64,000 nt of DNA from Elusimicrobia bacterium GWB2_63_16 (GCA_001799715.1 MGTZ01000002.1:39784-103783), one strand, 5' to 3'; shown: positions 35,061-44,554, counted from the first letter of the stretch. Program-made: numbers and translations. The notes: a model not told the origin generated them from the sequence alone.

Positions 35061-36490
35061 AAAAGCCGAACACAGGCGAACCTTTGGAGCTCCGTTTTGA
35101 AAGGGACGGCGGCAGCTATCTGGTGTCGGGCCCGGCCGGCCGGCTGCTGCGGCTGACCGCGGCGGAGTTCGCCGCTTTCAGGGCGGGCAAGGTTAAAGAA
35201 GGGACGGCCCTGTTCGGCCGGCTGGCCGGGGCCGGGCTGCTGCGCCAGAGGCTGGACTTCGACGATATCGCCGCCAGGCAGGCCGGGCTTTCCGCCGGCG
35301 CCTCCAGCGGCCCCGGGCTGCACATCCTCGTGCTGACGCTGCGCTGCAACCATTCCTGCGTCTACTGCCGGGCCACGGCCGCCGGCAACGGGGCCAGCGG
35401 CCTGATGACGGCCGCCACGGCGCGCCGCGCGGTGGACACCGCCTTCAGTTCCGCCAACCCCGAGATAACGGTAGAGTTCCAGGGCGGCGAGGCCCTGCTC
35501 AACTGGGCCGTCCTGAAGGAGGCCGCCCTCTACGCTAAAAAACTCAACCGCCGCGCCGGCAAGGACCTCAAGCTGACCGTGGTGACCAACCTGTCCGTGA
35601 TGGACGAGGAAAAGTTCGCTTTCCTGGTGAAGGAGGGGATCTCCGTCTGCACCTCGCTCGACGGGCCGGCCGGCCTGCACAACGCCAACCGGCGCTGGTC
35701 CGGCGGCTCCTCCCACGCCACGGCCGTGCGCTGGCTCGGCCGGTTCAAAGCCGCCGCCGCGCGCGACGGCAGCGCCGACTCGCTGCCTTCGGCGCTGATG
35801 ACCACCACTCGGCAGTCCCTGCCCCTGGCCGCCGAAATAGTGGAAGAGTACCGGGCCCTGGGCCTGGGCGGTATCTTTCTGCGGCCGCTCTCGCCGATAG
35901 GCTACGCCGCCGGGGTCTGGCCCGAGATCGGCTACGGCCCGCAGGAGTTCCTCGCTTTCTACCGCGCCGCGCTGGACCGCGTGATGCGCATCAATTACGC
36001 CGGTGAGCGGTTCGTGGAGCGCAACGCCGCGCTGCTGGCCCGCAAGCTGCTGCGCGGGGAAGACCCCAACTACCTCGACCTGCGCTCGCCCTGCGGCGCC
36101 GCCATAGGCCAGCTGGCCTATAACTGGGACGGCGGCGTTTACACCTGCGACGAGGGCCGCATGGTGGCCGCCTGCGGCGACGAGACCTTCAGGCTCGGGC
36201 GAGCGGGGGAAACCTGCGCCGCGCTGCTGGCCAGGCCCGCCGCGCGCGTCTGCGCCATGGCCTCCTGCCTGGAGGCCCAGCATTACTGCGCGCGCTGCGC
36301 TTTCAAGCCGTTCTGCGGCGTCTGCCCGGTGCACAATTACTGCGTCCAGGGCTCGCCGGCCGGCGACATAGCCGCCGGCGGCTGGTGCGCCCTGCAGAAG
36401 GGCCTGTTCAAGACCGTTTTCAAGCTGCTGGAGAACAAGCGCGCCCGCGCCGTAGTGGAAGGCTGGCTGGGCGGGGGGAGCGCCGCTTAG
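35057..36490 (+). CDS. HxsB-like radical SAM/SPASM protein (third copy)
   Basis: CNHSCVYC; EFQGGEALLNWAVLK; VCTSLDGPAGLHNANR; close to ORF 14791; ATGA overlap at 35057. Confidence 0.8.
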   Translation: MKKPNTGEPLELRFERDGGSYLVSGPAGRLLRLTAAEFAAFRAGKVKEGTALFGRLAGAGLLRQRLDFDDIAARQAGLSAGASSGPGLHILVLTLRCNHSCVYCRATAAGNGASGLMTAATARRAVDTAFSSANPEITVEFQGGEALLNWAVLKEAALYAKKLNRRAGKDLKLTVVTNLSVMDEEKFAFLVKEGISVCTSLDGPAGLHNANRRWSGGSSHATAVRWLGRFKAAAARDGSADSLPSALMTTTRQSLPLAAEIVEEYRALGLGGIFLRPLSPIGYAAGVWPEIGYGPQEFLAFYRAALDRVMRINYAGERFVERNAALLARKLLRGEDPNYLDLRSPCGAAIGQLAYNWDGGVYTCDEGRMVAACGDETFRLGRAGETCAALLARPAARVCAMASCLEAQHYCARCAFKPFCGVCPVHNYCVQGSPAGDIAAGGWCALQKGLFKTVFKLLENKRARAVVEGWLGGGSAA

Positions 36491-36498
36491 CGCCCGCC

Positions 36499-37392
36499 AT
36501 GCCCGACATAGCCCTCTGGAACAAGTGCAATAACAAGTGCGTCATGTGCACCAACATGGACGAATTCGCCCGCCAGGACGGGGAGCAGTACGGCCTGAAA
36601 TGCCAGATCGAGAAGCTCGAGCGTTACCTCAAGGGGCTCTCCCCCGTCTACCTGAAGAACGCCGATAAAGCCGACTTCATCAGCCTCACCGGCGGGGAAC
36701 CGACGCTTCACCCCGAGTTCTTCAAGGCCGTGGCCTATTTCCGCCGCCGCCTGCCGGCCGTGCCGATCACCCTGCTCTCCAACGGCCGCACTTTCGCCAA
36801 CACCGCTTTCACTGAAAAATTCGCCGCCGTGGCGGCCCCGCCCTTCTCGGTGGCGATAGCGCTGCACGGCCCCACCGCCGCCGCCCACGACCCGGTGGCC
36901 GGCGTGCGCGGCAGTTTCGCCCAGACCGTAAAGGGGCTGCGCAACCTCTTCGCGCTGCGCCGCGGCCAGCAGGTGGAGATACGCCTGGTGCTGCATAAAA
37001 AAAGCATAGCCCGCCTGCGCGACACCCTGCGCTTCCTGCTCGAAACCTTCCCTGACACCTCCGCCTACCGCGTGGTGGCCATCCATTACGAGATAGAGGG
37101 CATGTCGGAGCTCAACCATAAGTCGGTGGGCCTGAAGTACTCCGTCTCCGCGCGCAAGGTGGGCGCGGCGCTGCCGCTGATCCGCCGCTTCGCCGACTTC
37201 CGGCTCTACCATTTCCCGCGCTGCCAGGTGCGGCCCGAGCTGCGCCCGCTGTGCCGCGTCACGCTGCCGGCCGAGGACCGGGTGTACCCGGCGGCCTGCC
37301 GCGGCTGCCGCCTGCGCCGGGGCTGCCTGGGGCTGATGCTCGAATATTACAGGAAGTTCGGCGACGCCGAGCTGAAGCCGGTGCGCGCATGA
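36499..37392 (+). CDS. Radical SAM protein, HxsC-like
   Basis: CNNKCVMC; LTGGEPTLHPEFFKAVAYFRRRLPAVPITLLSNGRTFA; GSFAQTVKGLRNLFALRRGQQVEIRLVLHKKSIARL resembles HxsC from memory. Confidence 0.6.
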   Translation: MPDIALWNKCNNKCVMCTNMDEFARQDGEQYGLKCQIEKLERYLKGLSPVYLKNADKADFISLTGGEPTLHPEFFKAVAYFRRRLPAVPITLLSNGRTFANTAFTEKFAAVAAPPFSVAIALHGPTAAAHDPVAGVRGSFAQTVKGLRNLFALRRGQQVEIRLVLHKKSIARLRDTLRFLLETFPDTSAYRVVAIHYEIEGMSELNHKSVGLKYSVSARKVGAALPLIRRFADFRLYHFPRCQVRPELRPLCRVTLPAEDRVYPAACRGCRLRRGCLGLMLEYYRKFGDAELKPVRA

Positions 37393-38327
37393 AGCCCGGC
37401 GGCAAGAAGCTCAAGATCGTGCTGTTCACCGGCTACGCCTGCAACAACAACTGCGCCTTCTGCATAGACGCCGACAAGCGGGACCTGCCGCAGAAGAGCA
37501 CCCCGCAGCTGCTGCGCGAGGCGGCCCGGGCGGCCGCCGCCGGGGCCGACATCCTGGAGATCATAGGCGGCGAGGCCACCATCAGGCCGGACTTCGCCCG
37601 CGTCGTCGGCGCCGCCAAGCGCCTCGGCATCCCCGAAGTGATCTGCGCCACCAACGGCCGCATCTTCTCCGACAAGGAGGCCGCTCGCCGCATTCTGGCC
37701 TCCGGCATAGACTCGCTGGTCTTCTCGGTGCACGGCCCCGACCCCCGCGTGCACGACGCGCTCACCCGCGCGCCGGGCAGTTTCGCCCAGCTGCGGCGCG
37801 GCCTGCGCAACCTGCGCGAGCTCGGCTTTAAAAGCGTGAACGGCAACACTACCGTAGTGAAGCGCAACATGGCCTCGCTGCCGCGCATAGCGGAGTTTTA
37901 CATCGCCCACGGCGTGCCCAACGTGGAGTACATTTTCGTGGACCCGAATTACGGCGGGGCGAAGAACGATTTCGACGCGCTGGTGCCGCGCATCTCCCGG
38001 GCCGCGCCCTACATGCGCCGCGCCCTGGCCGCCGGCCGCCGGGCCGGCTTCGATCAGTGGAAGGCGCGCTACGTGCCTCTCTGCCATTTCAAGGACTGCC
38101 TGAAGCAGATCAGCGAGACCAACGAGCGGGGCCTCTTCCTGACCGAGCACTGGGCCCCCGATTTCACCAATAAGGACGCCATCGGCTCCCGCGCCGCCGT
38201 GGGCCGCCGCAAGACGGCGCGCTGCCGCGGCTGCGCGCTGTACGGCGACTGCGAGGGCATCTGGACCGAATATCTGGCGCGCTACGGCGACGCCGAGCTG
38301 AAGCCGGTCAGGCGGAGGCCCGCGTGA
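37389..38327 (+). CDS. Radical SAM protein
   Basis: CNNNCAFC; IGGEATIRPDF; YVPLCHFKDCLKQ; CRGCALYGDCEGIWTEYLARYGDAELKPV. Confidence 0.88.
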   Translation: MKPGGKKLKIVLFTGYACNNNCAFCIDADKRDLPQKSTPQLLREAARAAAAGADILEIIGGEATIRPDFARVVGAAKRLGIPEVICATNGRIFSDKEAARRILASGIDSLVFSVHGPDPRVHDALTRAPGSFAQLRRGLRNLRELGFKSVNGNTTVVKRNMASLPRIAEFYIAHGVPNVEYIFVDPNYGGAKNDFDALVPRISRAAPYMRRALAAGRRAGFDQWKARYVPLCHFKDCLKQISETNERGLFLTEHWAPDFTNKDAIGSRAAVGRRKTARCRGCALYGDCEGIWTEYLARYGDAELKPVRRRPA

Positions 38328-39346
38328 GCCCCGAAACGCCGCAGGCGCCCAACCACCTGGTAGTCTACCTCAGCGGCCGCTGCAACCTGGCCTGCGGCTA
38401 CTGCTATTCCCGCGCGCCCGGCGGGCCGGTGATAAAACAGGACGCGCTGTTGGGGGCCGTGGGCGACTTCCTGCGCTCCGCCCCGCGCGGCGCCAAGATC
38501 TCCTTCCTCGGCGGCGAGCCGCTGCTGCACAAGCCGCTGCTGCGCGCCGCCGTGCGCCTGGTCCGGGCCGAGGCCGGCGCGTCCTTCCCGGTGGCGGTGT
38601 TCACCAACGGCCTGCTGCTGGACCGGGCCGAAGCCGCTTTCCTGAAAGAAAATTCCGTGAAGACCGTGGTCAGCCTCGACGGGGACCCCGCCGCGGCCGG
38701 CTACGCCCGGGGCCGCGCCCCCGACCTCTCCCGGCTGGACGTCTCCTCCCTGTCCGCCAGCGCCGTCGTCACCCCGGCTACCGCCGGCCGGCTGGCCGAG
38801 AACGTGGCCTGGCTTTACCGGGCTGGCTTCCGCTCCATAGGCTGGGCGCCCGACGTCAAGGCGGTCTGGGACCGCGCCGCGCTGGCCCGGCTGGCCGCTT
38901 CGGCCGCCGCGCTGCGCAAATTCTACCTGGGCCTGCTGCGCTCCGGCCTGCCGCCCTACGAGCTGGCCAACGCCTATGAGGCGCTGGACGCCGAGCGCGG
39001 CCGCCCGCCGGCCCGCGGCTGCCTCAGCCTGACGCTGGGCCCGGACGGCAGGATCTACCCCTGCGACAAGCTGGCCGGCCTGGGCGCCCCCGGTCCCGGC
39101 CTGCCGCAAGACCGCGCCGCTTTCTTCTCGGCCGCCGCCGCCGCCGGCTTCCGTCCCTACGGCCTGATGTGCCCGGTGGCGCCGTGGGCCGCCGCCGGCT
39201 GCCCTACGGGCAAGGCGCTGGCCGCCCGCCGGAGCTACTTCGCCGGCCAGGCCGCCGCGCGGCTGCTGGTGCGCCGCTGGCTGAAGGGTCTGGCCGCCGC
39301 GGGGCTGCGTTTCCCGGCTTTCCGGCGCGTTCACAATATAAGGTAA
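38324..39346 (+). CDS. Radical SAM/SPASM-like protein
   Basis: CNLACGYCYSRAPGG; LGGEPLLHKPLL; VVSLDGDP; LGPDGRIYPCDKLAGL. Confidence 0.88.
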   Translation: MSPETPQAPNHLVVYLSGRCNLACGYCYSRAPGGPVIKQDALLGAVGDFLRSAPRGAKISFLGGEPLLHKPLLRAAVRLVRAEAGASFPVAVFTNGLLLDRAEAAFLKENSVKTVVSLDGDPAAAGYARGRAPDLSRLDVSSLSASAVVTPATAGRLAENVAWLYRAGFRSIGWAPDVKAVWDRAALARLAASAAALRKFYLGLLRSGLPPYELANAYEALDAERGRPPARGCLSLTLGPDGRIYPCDKLAGLGAPGPGLPQDRAAFFSAAAAAGFRPYGLMCPVAPWAAAGCPTGKALAARRSYFAGQAAARLLVRRWLKGLAAAGLRFPAFRRVHNIR

Positions 39347-39355
39347 TATCTACCC

Positions 39356-40549
39356 ATGAAATCCCCGGGAACAGGCCGCTGCTACGAGCTGATACTCAAC
39401 TATAACTGCAACGCGCGCTGCCGTTTCTGCTCCCAGGGGGATTTCGACAAGTCGCTCAACGCGCCTTTCGAGGACATAGCCCGCAACCTCTACTCCGCCT
39501 ACCGCGCCGGCTACCGCCGGCTGGGGCTCACCGGCGGCGAACCGCTGATCAGGCCCGACATACTCAAGGTGATAGCCCTGGGCAAGTCGGTGGGGTTCCG
39601 CTTCATACGCGTGCAGACCAACGGCATAAAACTGGCGGATACTGCCTTCTGCCGGGCGCTGGCCAGGGCCGGCCTGACCTTCTGCAAGTTCTCGTTCACC
39701 ACCGACCGCGCCGCCGAGCACGACCGGCTGGTGGGAGTGCCGGGCGCGCTTAACAAGGCGCTGGCCGGCCTGGAGAACCTGCGCAAACTGAAGCTGCGCC
39801 TCGGCACCAATATCCTCGTCAACAGGCTTAATTATGCCCGCCTGCCGGAGATCGTTAAGTTCTACCTCGGCCGGGGCATCACCAATTTCGTCGTCATCTA
39901 CCCGGTCTATATCGGCGCCATGGCCGACAACTGCAAAAAACTGGGCGTGCGCCTCTCCGACTGCGAGCCGTACTTCGCCGAGACCGTTAAGGTCATGGAG
40001 ACTGCCGGCCTGCCGGGGGAGATACTCTTCCTGAACACGCCGCCGTGCTTCCTGCGGGGCCGCGAGTCGCTGGCCATAGGGCTGGACCTGTTCAACACCG
40101 TGGTGACCGATCCCTCCGGCGGCCGCACCGACCTTGACGCCAACGCCGCCGCCTCCAGGGTGAAGGGCCCGCCCTGCCGCCGCTGCGCGCTGGCTAAAAA
40201 ATGCCGCGGCGCGGACGCGCATTATATCGAGCGCTTCGGCTGGCGCGGCTTCGTGCCGGTGGTCCGGGCCGGGAGCGAAAAAAAAGCCGGCCCCGGGGGC
40301 CGGATCTATCTTTCCGATAACGAGCGCTGCCTCGTGGAGATACTGCGGCGCAAGCCGGGGGCCTCTACCCGGGAAGTGCTGGCCCTGTCGAAAGACATTG
40401 TGCTCTGCCGCGACTGTTCCGACGGGAACACTGTCCTCGCCTCGGCCTCCTCGCTGGCGGCCAAGGGGCTGGTGACCAGCAGTTTCGCGAGGGGCGTATA
40501 CCGCTGGTCGCTGGCCAAACCTTATTCCGAAATAAAAAAACTGCTTTAA
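39356..40549 (+). CDS. Radical SAM protein with C-terminal winged-helix-like extension
   Basis: CNARCRFC; LTGGEPLIRPDIL; CRRCALAKKCRGADAHYIERFGWRGFVPV; then ~85 aa LSDNERCLVEILRRKPGASTREVL...SSLAAKGLVTSSFARGVYRWSL. Confidence 0.85.
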   Translation: MKSPGTGRCYELILNYNCNARCRFCSQGDFDKSLNAPFEDIARNLYSAYRAGYRRLGLTGGEPLIRPDILKVIALGKSVGFRFIRVQTNGIKLADTAFCRALARAGLTFCKFSFTTDRAAEHDRLVGVPGALNKALAGLENLRKLKLRLGTNILVNRLNYARLPEIVKFYLGRGITNFVVIYPVYIGAMADNCKKLGVRLSDCEPYFAETVKVMETAGLPGEILFLNTPPCFLRGRESLAIGLDLFNTVVTDPSGGRTDLDANAAASRVKGPPCRRCALAKKCRGADAHYIERFGWRGFVPVVRAGSEKKAGPGGRIYLSDNERCLVEILRRKPGASTREVLALSKDIVLCRDCSDGNTVLASASSLAAKGLVTSSFARGVYRWSLAKPYSEIKKLL

Positions 40550-40554
40550 CCCCG

Positions 40555-41070
40555 CTAGAAGAAGCGGCGCACGAACCTGCCCGGCCGTTCCGGCGCCGGC
40601 AGGGGCGCGGCGGGCCGCTGCTGCTCAGGGGCTTCGGCGCGGACGGCCCCGCGCAGCAGGTCGCTGATCTCCTCCCTGTGCGCGTTCTCGCGCGCCAGCT
40701 GTTCCCGCAGGCTCTCGCGGCGGTTCTTTTCCTGCTCCAGCTCCCTCCGGAGCTCGAGCTTCTCTTCCTCCTGCTTGCGCAAATCTTCGCGGGCCCGCTC
40801 CAGGTCGCGGCCCACCTCGCGCAGGGCCGACAGCGAGGACGCGGCCAGCACGTTCTGCTCGGTAAGCAGCGTCCTGGCGGCCTCCAGTTCGTCCTTGAGG
40901 TCCGCGCATTTCCGGTGCAGGTCCAGCACCTCGCGGTTCAGCTGCCAGCTGTCCCGCCCGGCCGCCGGCCGCGGCTCGGCCGTGCTCCCGGGCGCGCGCT
41001 CGAAAAGTTCCGCCTCGATATTGCGCAGCGCGCGGAAGCTGTCATCGGAAGGGTTTTGCGCGTTATTCAT
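40555..41070 (-). CDS. Coiled-coil protein, unknown function
   Basis: ORF with heptad-rich LREVGRDLERAREDLRKQEEEKLELRRELEQEKNRRESLREQLARENAHREE. Confidence 0.6.
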   Translation of the reverse strand: MNNAQNPSDDSFRALRNIEAELFERAPGSTAEPRPAAGRDSWQLNREVLDLHRKCADLKDELEAARTLLTEQNVLAASSLSALREVGRDLERAREDLRKQEEEKLELRRELEQEKNRRESLREQLARENAHREEISDLLRGAVRAEAPEQQRPAAPLPAPERPGRFVRRFF

Positions 41071-41186
41071 AATATCCTCTCTGTCGCGAAGGTATATTAG
41101 ATTTTTGCCCGCCGACCTCCCGTAACATTCAGGAAAAGCTCAGATTTTCCTCAAATCCCGGGCGGTTCCTTTATACAATATGTATC

Positions 41187-42029
41187 ATGCCGCTGATACA
41201 TTTGTTCAGGCGCTGCGATCAGCGCTGCGTGTTCTGCTCCTACCCGGCCGACGCCGGGGAGGACGCCCCCGCGGTCTTGAAGGACTGGCTGCGCGAGATA
41301 GCGGCCATGCCGCCGGGCCCCGTGCAGATCTCCGGCGGGGAACCGCTGCTGGCCGGGACGGACAACCTCTGCCTGCTGCTGGCCGCGGTGAAGAAACTGG
41401 GCCGCAAGGCGGAACTGCAGACCAACGCGATAGCCGCCGCAGCCCTGCCCGCCGCGGAATTGGCGCGCCTGGCGAAAGCCCTTAACGCTGCCGGGGGCTA
41501 TTTCAACGTCAATTTCCCCGCCGCCTCCCCGGCCGCGGACTACAGGATCACCAAAACCCGCGGCGCTTTCGCCAAAAGGCTGGCCGGGGTGCGGCGGCTC
41601 CTGAAGGCCGGCGCCGCCGTGCGGCTCACCTGCGTGATCAGTTCCTTGAATTTCAAGCGCCTGCCCGCCTTCGCGGCTTTCGCCGCTAAAAAACTGAAAG
41701 GCGTCGCCTGGCTGCAGTTCAGCTATATCAAGGGCGTCGGCCGCGCCGAGGCCCGCTATTTGCCGGCTTACGGAGAGGTGAAGCCGTACCTGCTGGAGGC
41801 GCTGGAGCTGTGCCGGACCGTCGGCCTGCGCTGCGACGTGGACCATATCCCGCCCTGCTATCTCGGCGGCTTCTACCGGCTCAACGTCGATATTGTTAAA
41901 ATGAAGGAAGGCCGTCCCGGCCCGCACCTGCGGGAGAAGGCCCGGGTGCCCGCCTGCCGCGGCTGCCGTTTCCTGGCCCTGTGCCCGGGCCCGCGCAAGG
42001 ATTATATGGCCGCGCATAAAAAACTATGA
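41187..42029 (+). CDS. Radical SAM protein
   Basis: CDQRCVFC; ISGGEPLLAGTDN; HIPPCYLGGFYRL; CRGCRFLALCPGPRKDYM. Confidence 0.85.
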   Translation: MPLIHLFRRCDQRCVFCSYPADAGEDAPAVLKDWLREIAAMPPGPVQISGGEPLLAGTDNLCLLLAAVKKLGRKAELQTNAIAAAALPAAELARLAKALNAAGGYFNVNFPAASPAADYRITKTRGAFAKRLAGVRRLLKAGAAVRLTCVISSLNFKRLPAFAAFAAKKLKGVAWLQFSYIKGVGRAEARYLPAYGEVKPYLLEALELCRTVGLRCDVDHIPPCYLGGFYRLNVDIVKMKEGRPGPHLREKARVPACRGCRFLALCPGPRKDYMAAHKKL

Positions 42030-43276
42030 ACCCGAAAATAGCCGCCCTCAGGAAGGAATTTCCCGCGCTGGACGAGGATTTCGGCGGGCGCAGGCTGGTC
42101 TACCTCGACAGCGCCTGCACCGTGCTCAAGCTGCGCTGCGCGGCCGACGCCCAGCGCCGGCACATGCTGCTGCTGGGCGGCTGCGGCGGCAGGCGCTCCA
42201 TGCACTCGCTGGCTTCGGCGATGGAGGAGGATTTCCTCGCCGCCCGCGCCCGGGTGGCCGGCTTCATGGGCGCCGCCTCGCCCGAAGAGGTCATCTTCTG
42301 CTCCGGCGTCACCGACGCGGCCAACCTGCTGGCCAACTCCTTCCCGTTCACGCCGCGCCGCAACGAAGTGGTGCTGTCCCCGCTGGAACACAACGCCGTC
42401 TTCCTGCCCTTCGAGCGCCTGGCCGCCGCCGGCCGGATAAAGCTCCGCGTGGCCCCGCTGGACGGTTTCCGCGTAGACCTGCGCGGCCTGGCCCGGCTGA
42501 TAGGGCCGCGCACCGCGCTGGTCTGCGTGAACCACGCCTCCAACATCTTCGGCGGCGTGTCGGACGTGGCCGCCGCGGCCCGCCTGGCGCATGACGCCGG
42601 CGCCTATCTTTTCTGCGACGACGCGCAGTACGCCCCCACGCACGGCGGGGGAGGGGCGGCGCTGGGCGCCGACGCGGCGGCCTTCTCCGGCCACAAGCTG
42701 GGCGCGCCGTTCTTCACCGGCGGGCTCTACGTGCGCCGGGCGCTGCTGGAGCGGCTGCGCCCGTGGCGCGTGGGCGGCGGCACGGTGGAGAAAGTGACCG
42801 GCGCCGGCGGCCGCTACTCCGCCACCTACCTCGGCGGCTACCAGGGCTTCGAGGCCGGCGTGCAGAACTATTCCGGCGCGGCCGGCCTGAGCTCGGCCAT
42901 AGCGCGCCTGGAGCGGGCGGGTTTCGCCGCCATCAGGGAACATGTCTCTGGCCTGGTGGCCGGGGCCCTCGACGAGCTGGAAGGCGTGAAGGCCGTGAAG
43001 GTGCTGGGCAGCCGCGAGGACCTGCTGCGGGGTTCGCTGATCACGCTGGCTCCGCTGAAGAAGAGTTTTTCGGTGCCGGACTTCGCGCTGTACCTGAACT
43101 CCGCGGTTAAGGGGCGCATGGTCGCCGTGCGCACCGGCCGCCACTGCGCCGACCTGGCCTGCCTCAACTCCGGCTACAGCGAGACGGTGCGCATTTCGTT
43201 CTTCGCCTACAATACCCCGGCCGACGCCGCCTGCTTTACCGCGGCCCTGCGCAAATACCTGCACCTGGCCGGCTAA
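42026..43276 (+). CDS. Class V aminotransferase / cysteine desulfurase-like PLP enzyme
   Basis: LVYLDSACT, VNHASNIFGGVSDVAAAARLAHDAGAYLFCDDAQYAPTH, FSGHKLGAPFFTGGLYVR (PLP Lys); ATGA overlap with rSAM. Confidence 0.88.
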   Translation: MNPKIAALRKEFPALDEDFGGRRLVYLDSACTVLKLRCAADAQRRHMLLLGGCGGRRSMHSLASAMEEDFLAARARVAGFMGAASPEEVIFCSGVTDAANLLANSFPFTPRRNEVVLSPLEHNAVFLPFERLAAAGRIKLRVAPLDGFRVDLRGLARLIGPRTALVCVNHASNIFGGVSDVAAAARLAHDAGAYLFCDDAQYAPTHGGGGAALGADAAAFSGHKLGAPFFTGGLYVRRALLERLRPWRVGGGTVEKVTGAGGRYSATYLGGYQGFEAGVQNYSGAAGLSSAIARLERAGFAAIREHVSGLVAGALDELEGVKAVKVLGSREDLLRGSLITLAPLKKSFSVPDFALYLNSAVKGRMVAVRTGRHCADLACLNSGYSETVRISFFAYNTPADAACFTAALRKYLHLAG

Positions 43277-43363
43277 CGCCCCGAAGCGAGGGCCTGCCCG
43301 CGGGCGATTTACAAAGCCGAGGGCTATTGGATAGAATATGAACAGCAGAACGGAGGAAAAACA

Positions 43364-44554
43364 ATGAACAACGCCGAACTTATCCGCAAAGCAGCCGACA
43401 AATACAAGAAGGACATAGTCGCTTTCGCCCGCAACATCATCCGCACCCCCAGCTTCTCAACCCAGGAAGGCAAGCTCGTGGAACTGATCAAGAAGGAAAT
43501 GGTAAAGGTCGGTTTCGACAAGGTCAAGATCGACGCGATGGGCAATATCATCGGTTTCATCGGTCACGGCAAGAAGAAGATCATGATGGACGCCCACATC
43601 GACACCGTCGGTATCGGCGACCCCAAGGCCTGGAAGATCGACCCGTTCGCGGGCATCTACAAGAACGACACCATTTACGGCCGCGGCGCCACCGACCAGA
43701 AGCTGTCGATGGCCTCGATGGTCTACGCCGGCAAGATCATAAAGGACCTCAAGCTCGAAGGCGACTACACCCTGATGGTGGTCGGCTCCGTGATGGAAGA
43801 GGACTGCGACGGCCTGCCGCTGCTGCACATCATTAACAAAGAGAAGATCCGCCCCGACTTCGTGGTGATCACCGAGCCCACCGACCTGAAGGTCTACCGC
43901 GGCCATCGCGGCCGCATGGAGATGAAGGTCGTCACCAAGGGCCGCTCCTGCCACGCCTCCGCTCCCGAGCGCGGCGACAACGCCGTCGTGAAGATGGCCG
44001 ACATCACCAAGGAAATTACCGCCCTCAATAAGAAGCTGAAGAACGACAAGTTCATCGGCAAGGGCACCGTGGCCGTGACCTCGATAGAGTGCAAGACCCC
44101 CTCGCTCAACGCCGTGCCCGACGAATGCACGATCTACCTTGACCGCCGCCTGACCATTGGCGAGACGCTCAAGAGCTCGGTGGCCGAGATACAGCGCCTG
44201 CCCTCCGTGAAGAAGGCCAAAGCGAAGGTGGAAGTGCTGCATTACGACGCCGTGGCCTGGACCGGCCTGAAGGTGGGCCAGGAAAAATATTTCCCGACCT
44301 GGGTGCTGCCCCGCGCTCACAAGCTGGTGAACGCCGGCGTGGAAGCCGGCAAGGTGGCCCTGAACAAGATGCCGGTGGTAGACAAGTGGGTGTTCTCCAC
44401 CAACGGCGTGGCTTCGGCCGGCCGTCTGGGCATCCCCACCATCGGTTTCGGCCCCGGCAACGAGGTGCACGCGCACACCGTCAACGAGTTCATGCCCGCG
44501 GAGGACCTGGTGAAGGCCGCCGCGTTCTACGCCGCGCTGCCGCAGTATCTGTAG
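43364..44554 (+). CDS. YgeY-family M20 metallohydrolase (selenium-metabolism-linked hydrolase)
   Basis: MMDAHIDTVGIGDPKAWKIDPFAG..YGRGATDQKLSMASMVYAGK; HRGRMEM; GFGPGNEVHAHTVNE. Confidence 0.85.
   Translation: MNNAELIRKAADKYKKDIVAFARNIIRTPSFSTQEGKLVELIKKEMVKVGFDKVKIDAMGNIIGFIGHGKKKIMMDAHIDTVGIGDPKAWKIDPFAGIYKNDTIYGRGATDQKLSMASMVYAGKIIKDLKLEGDYTLMVVGSVMEEDCDGLPLLHIINKEKIRPDFVVITEPTDLKVYRGHRGRMEMKVVTKGRSCHASAPERGDNAVVKMADITKEITALNKKLKNDKFIGKGTVAVTSIECKTPSLNAVPDECTIYLDRRLTIGETLKSSVAEIQRLPSVKKAKAKVEVLHYDAVAWTGLKVGQEKYFPTWVLPRAHKLVNAGVEAGKVALNKMPVVDKWVFSTNGVASAGRLGIPTIGFGPGNEVHAHTVNEFMPAEDLVKAAAFYAALPQYL

Noticed and set aside
36385-36498. Upstream extension of ORF 36385..37392, and similar extensions at 34913, 37251 and 27799
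   Set aside because: These in-frame extensions overlap the preceding well-supported genes; internal ATGs at 36499, 35057, 37389 and 28945 fit stop-start coupling.
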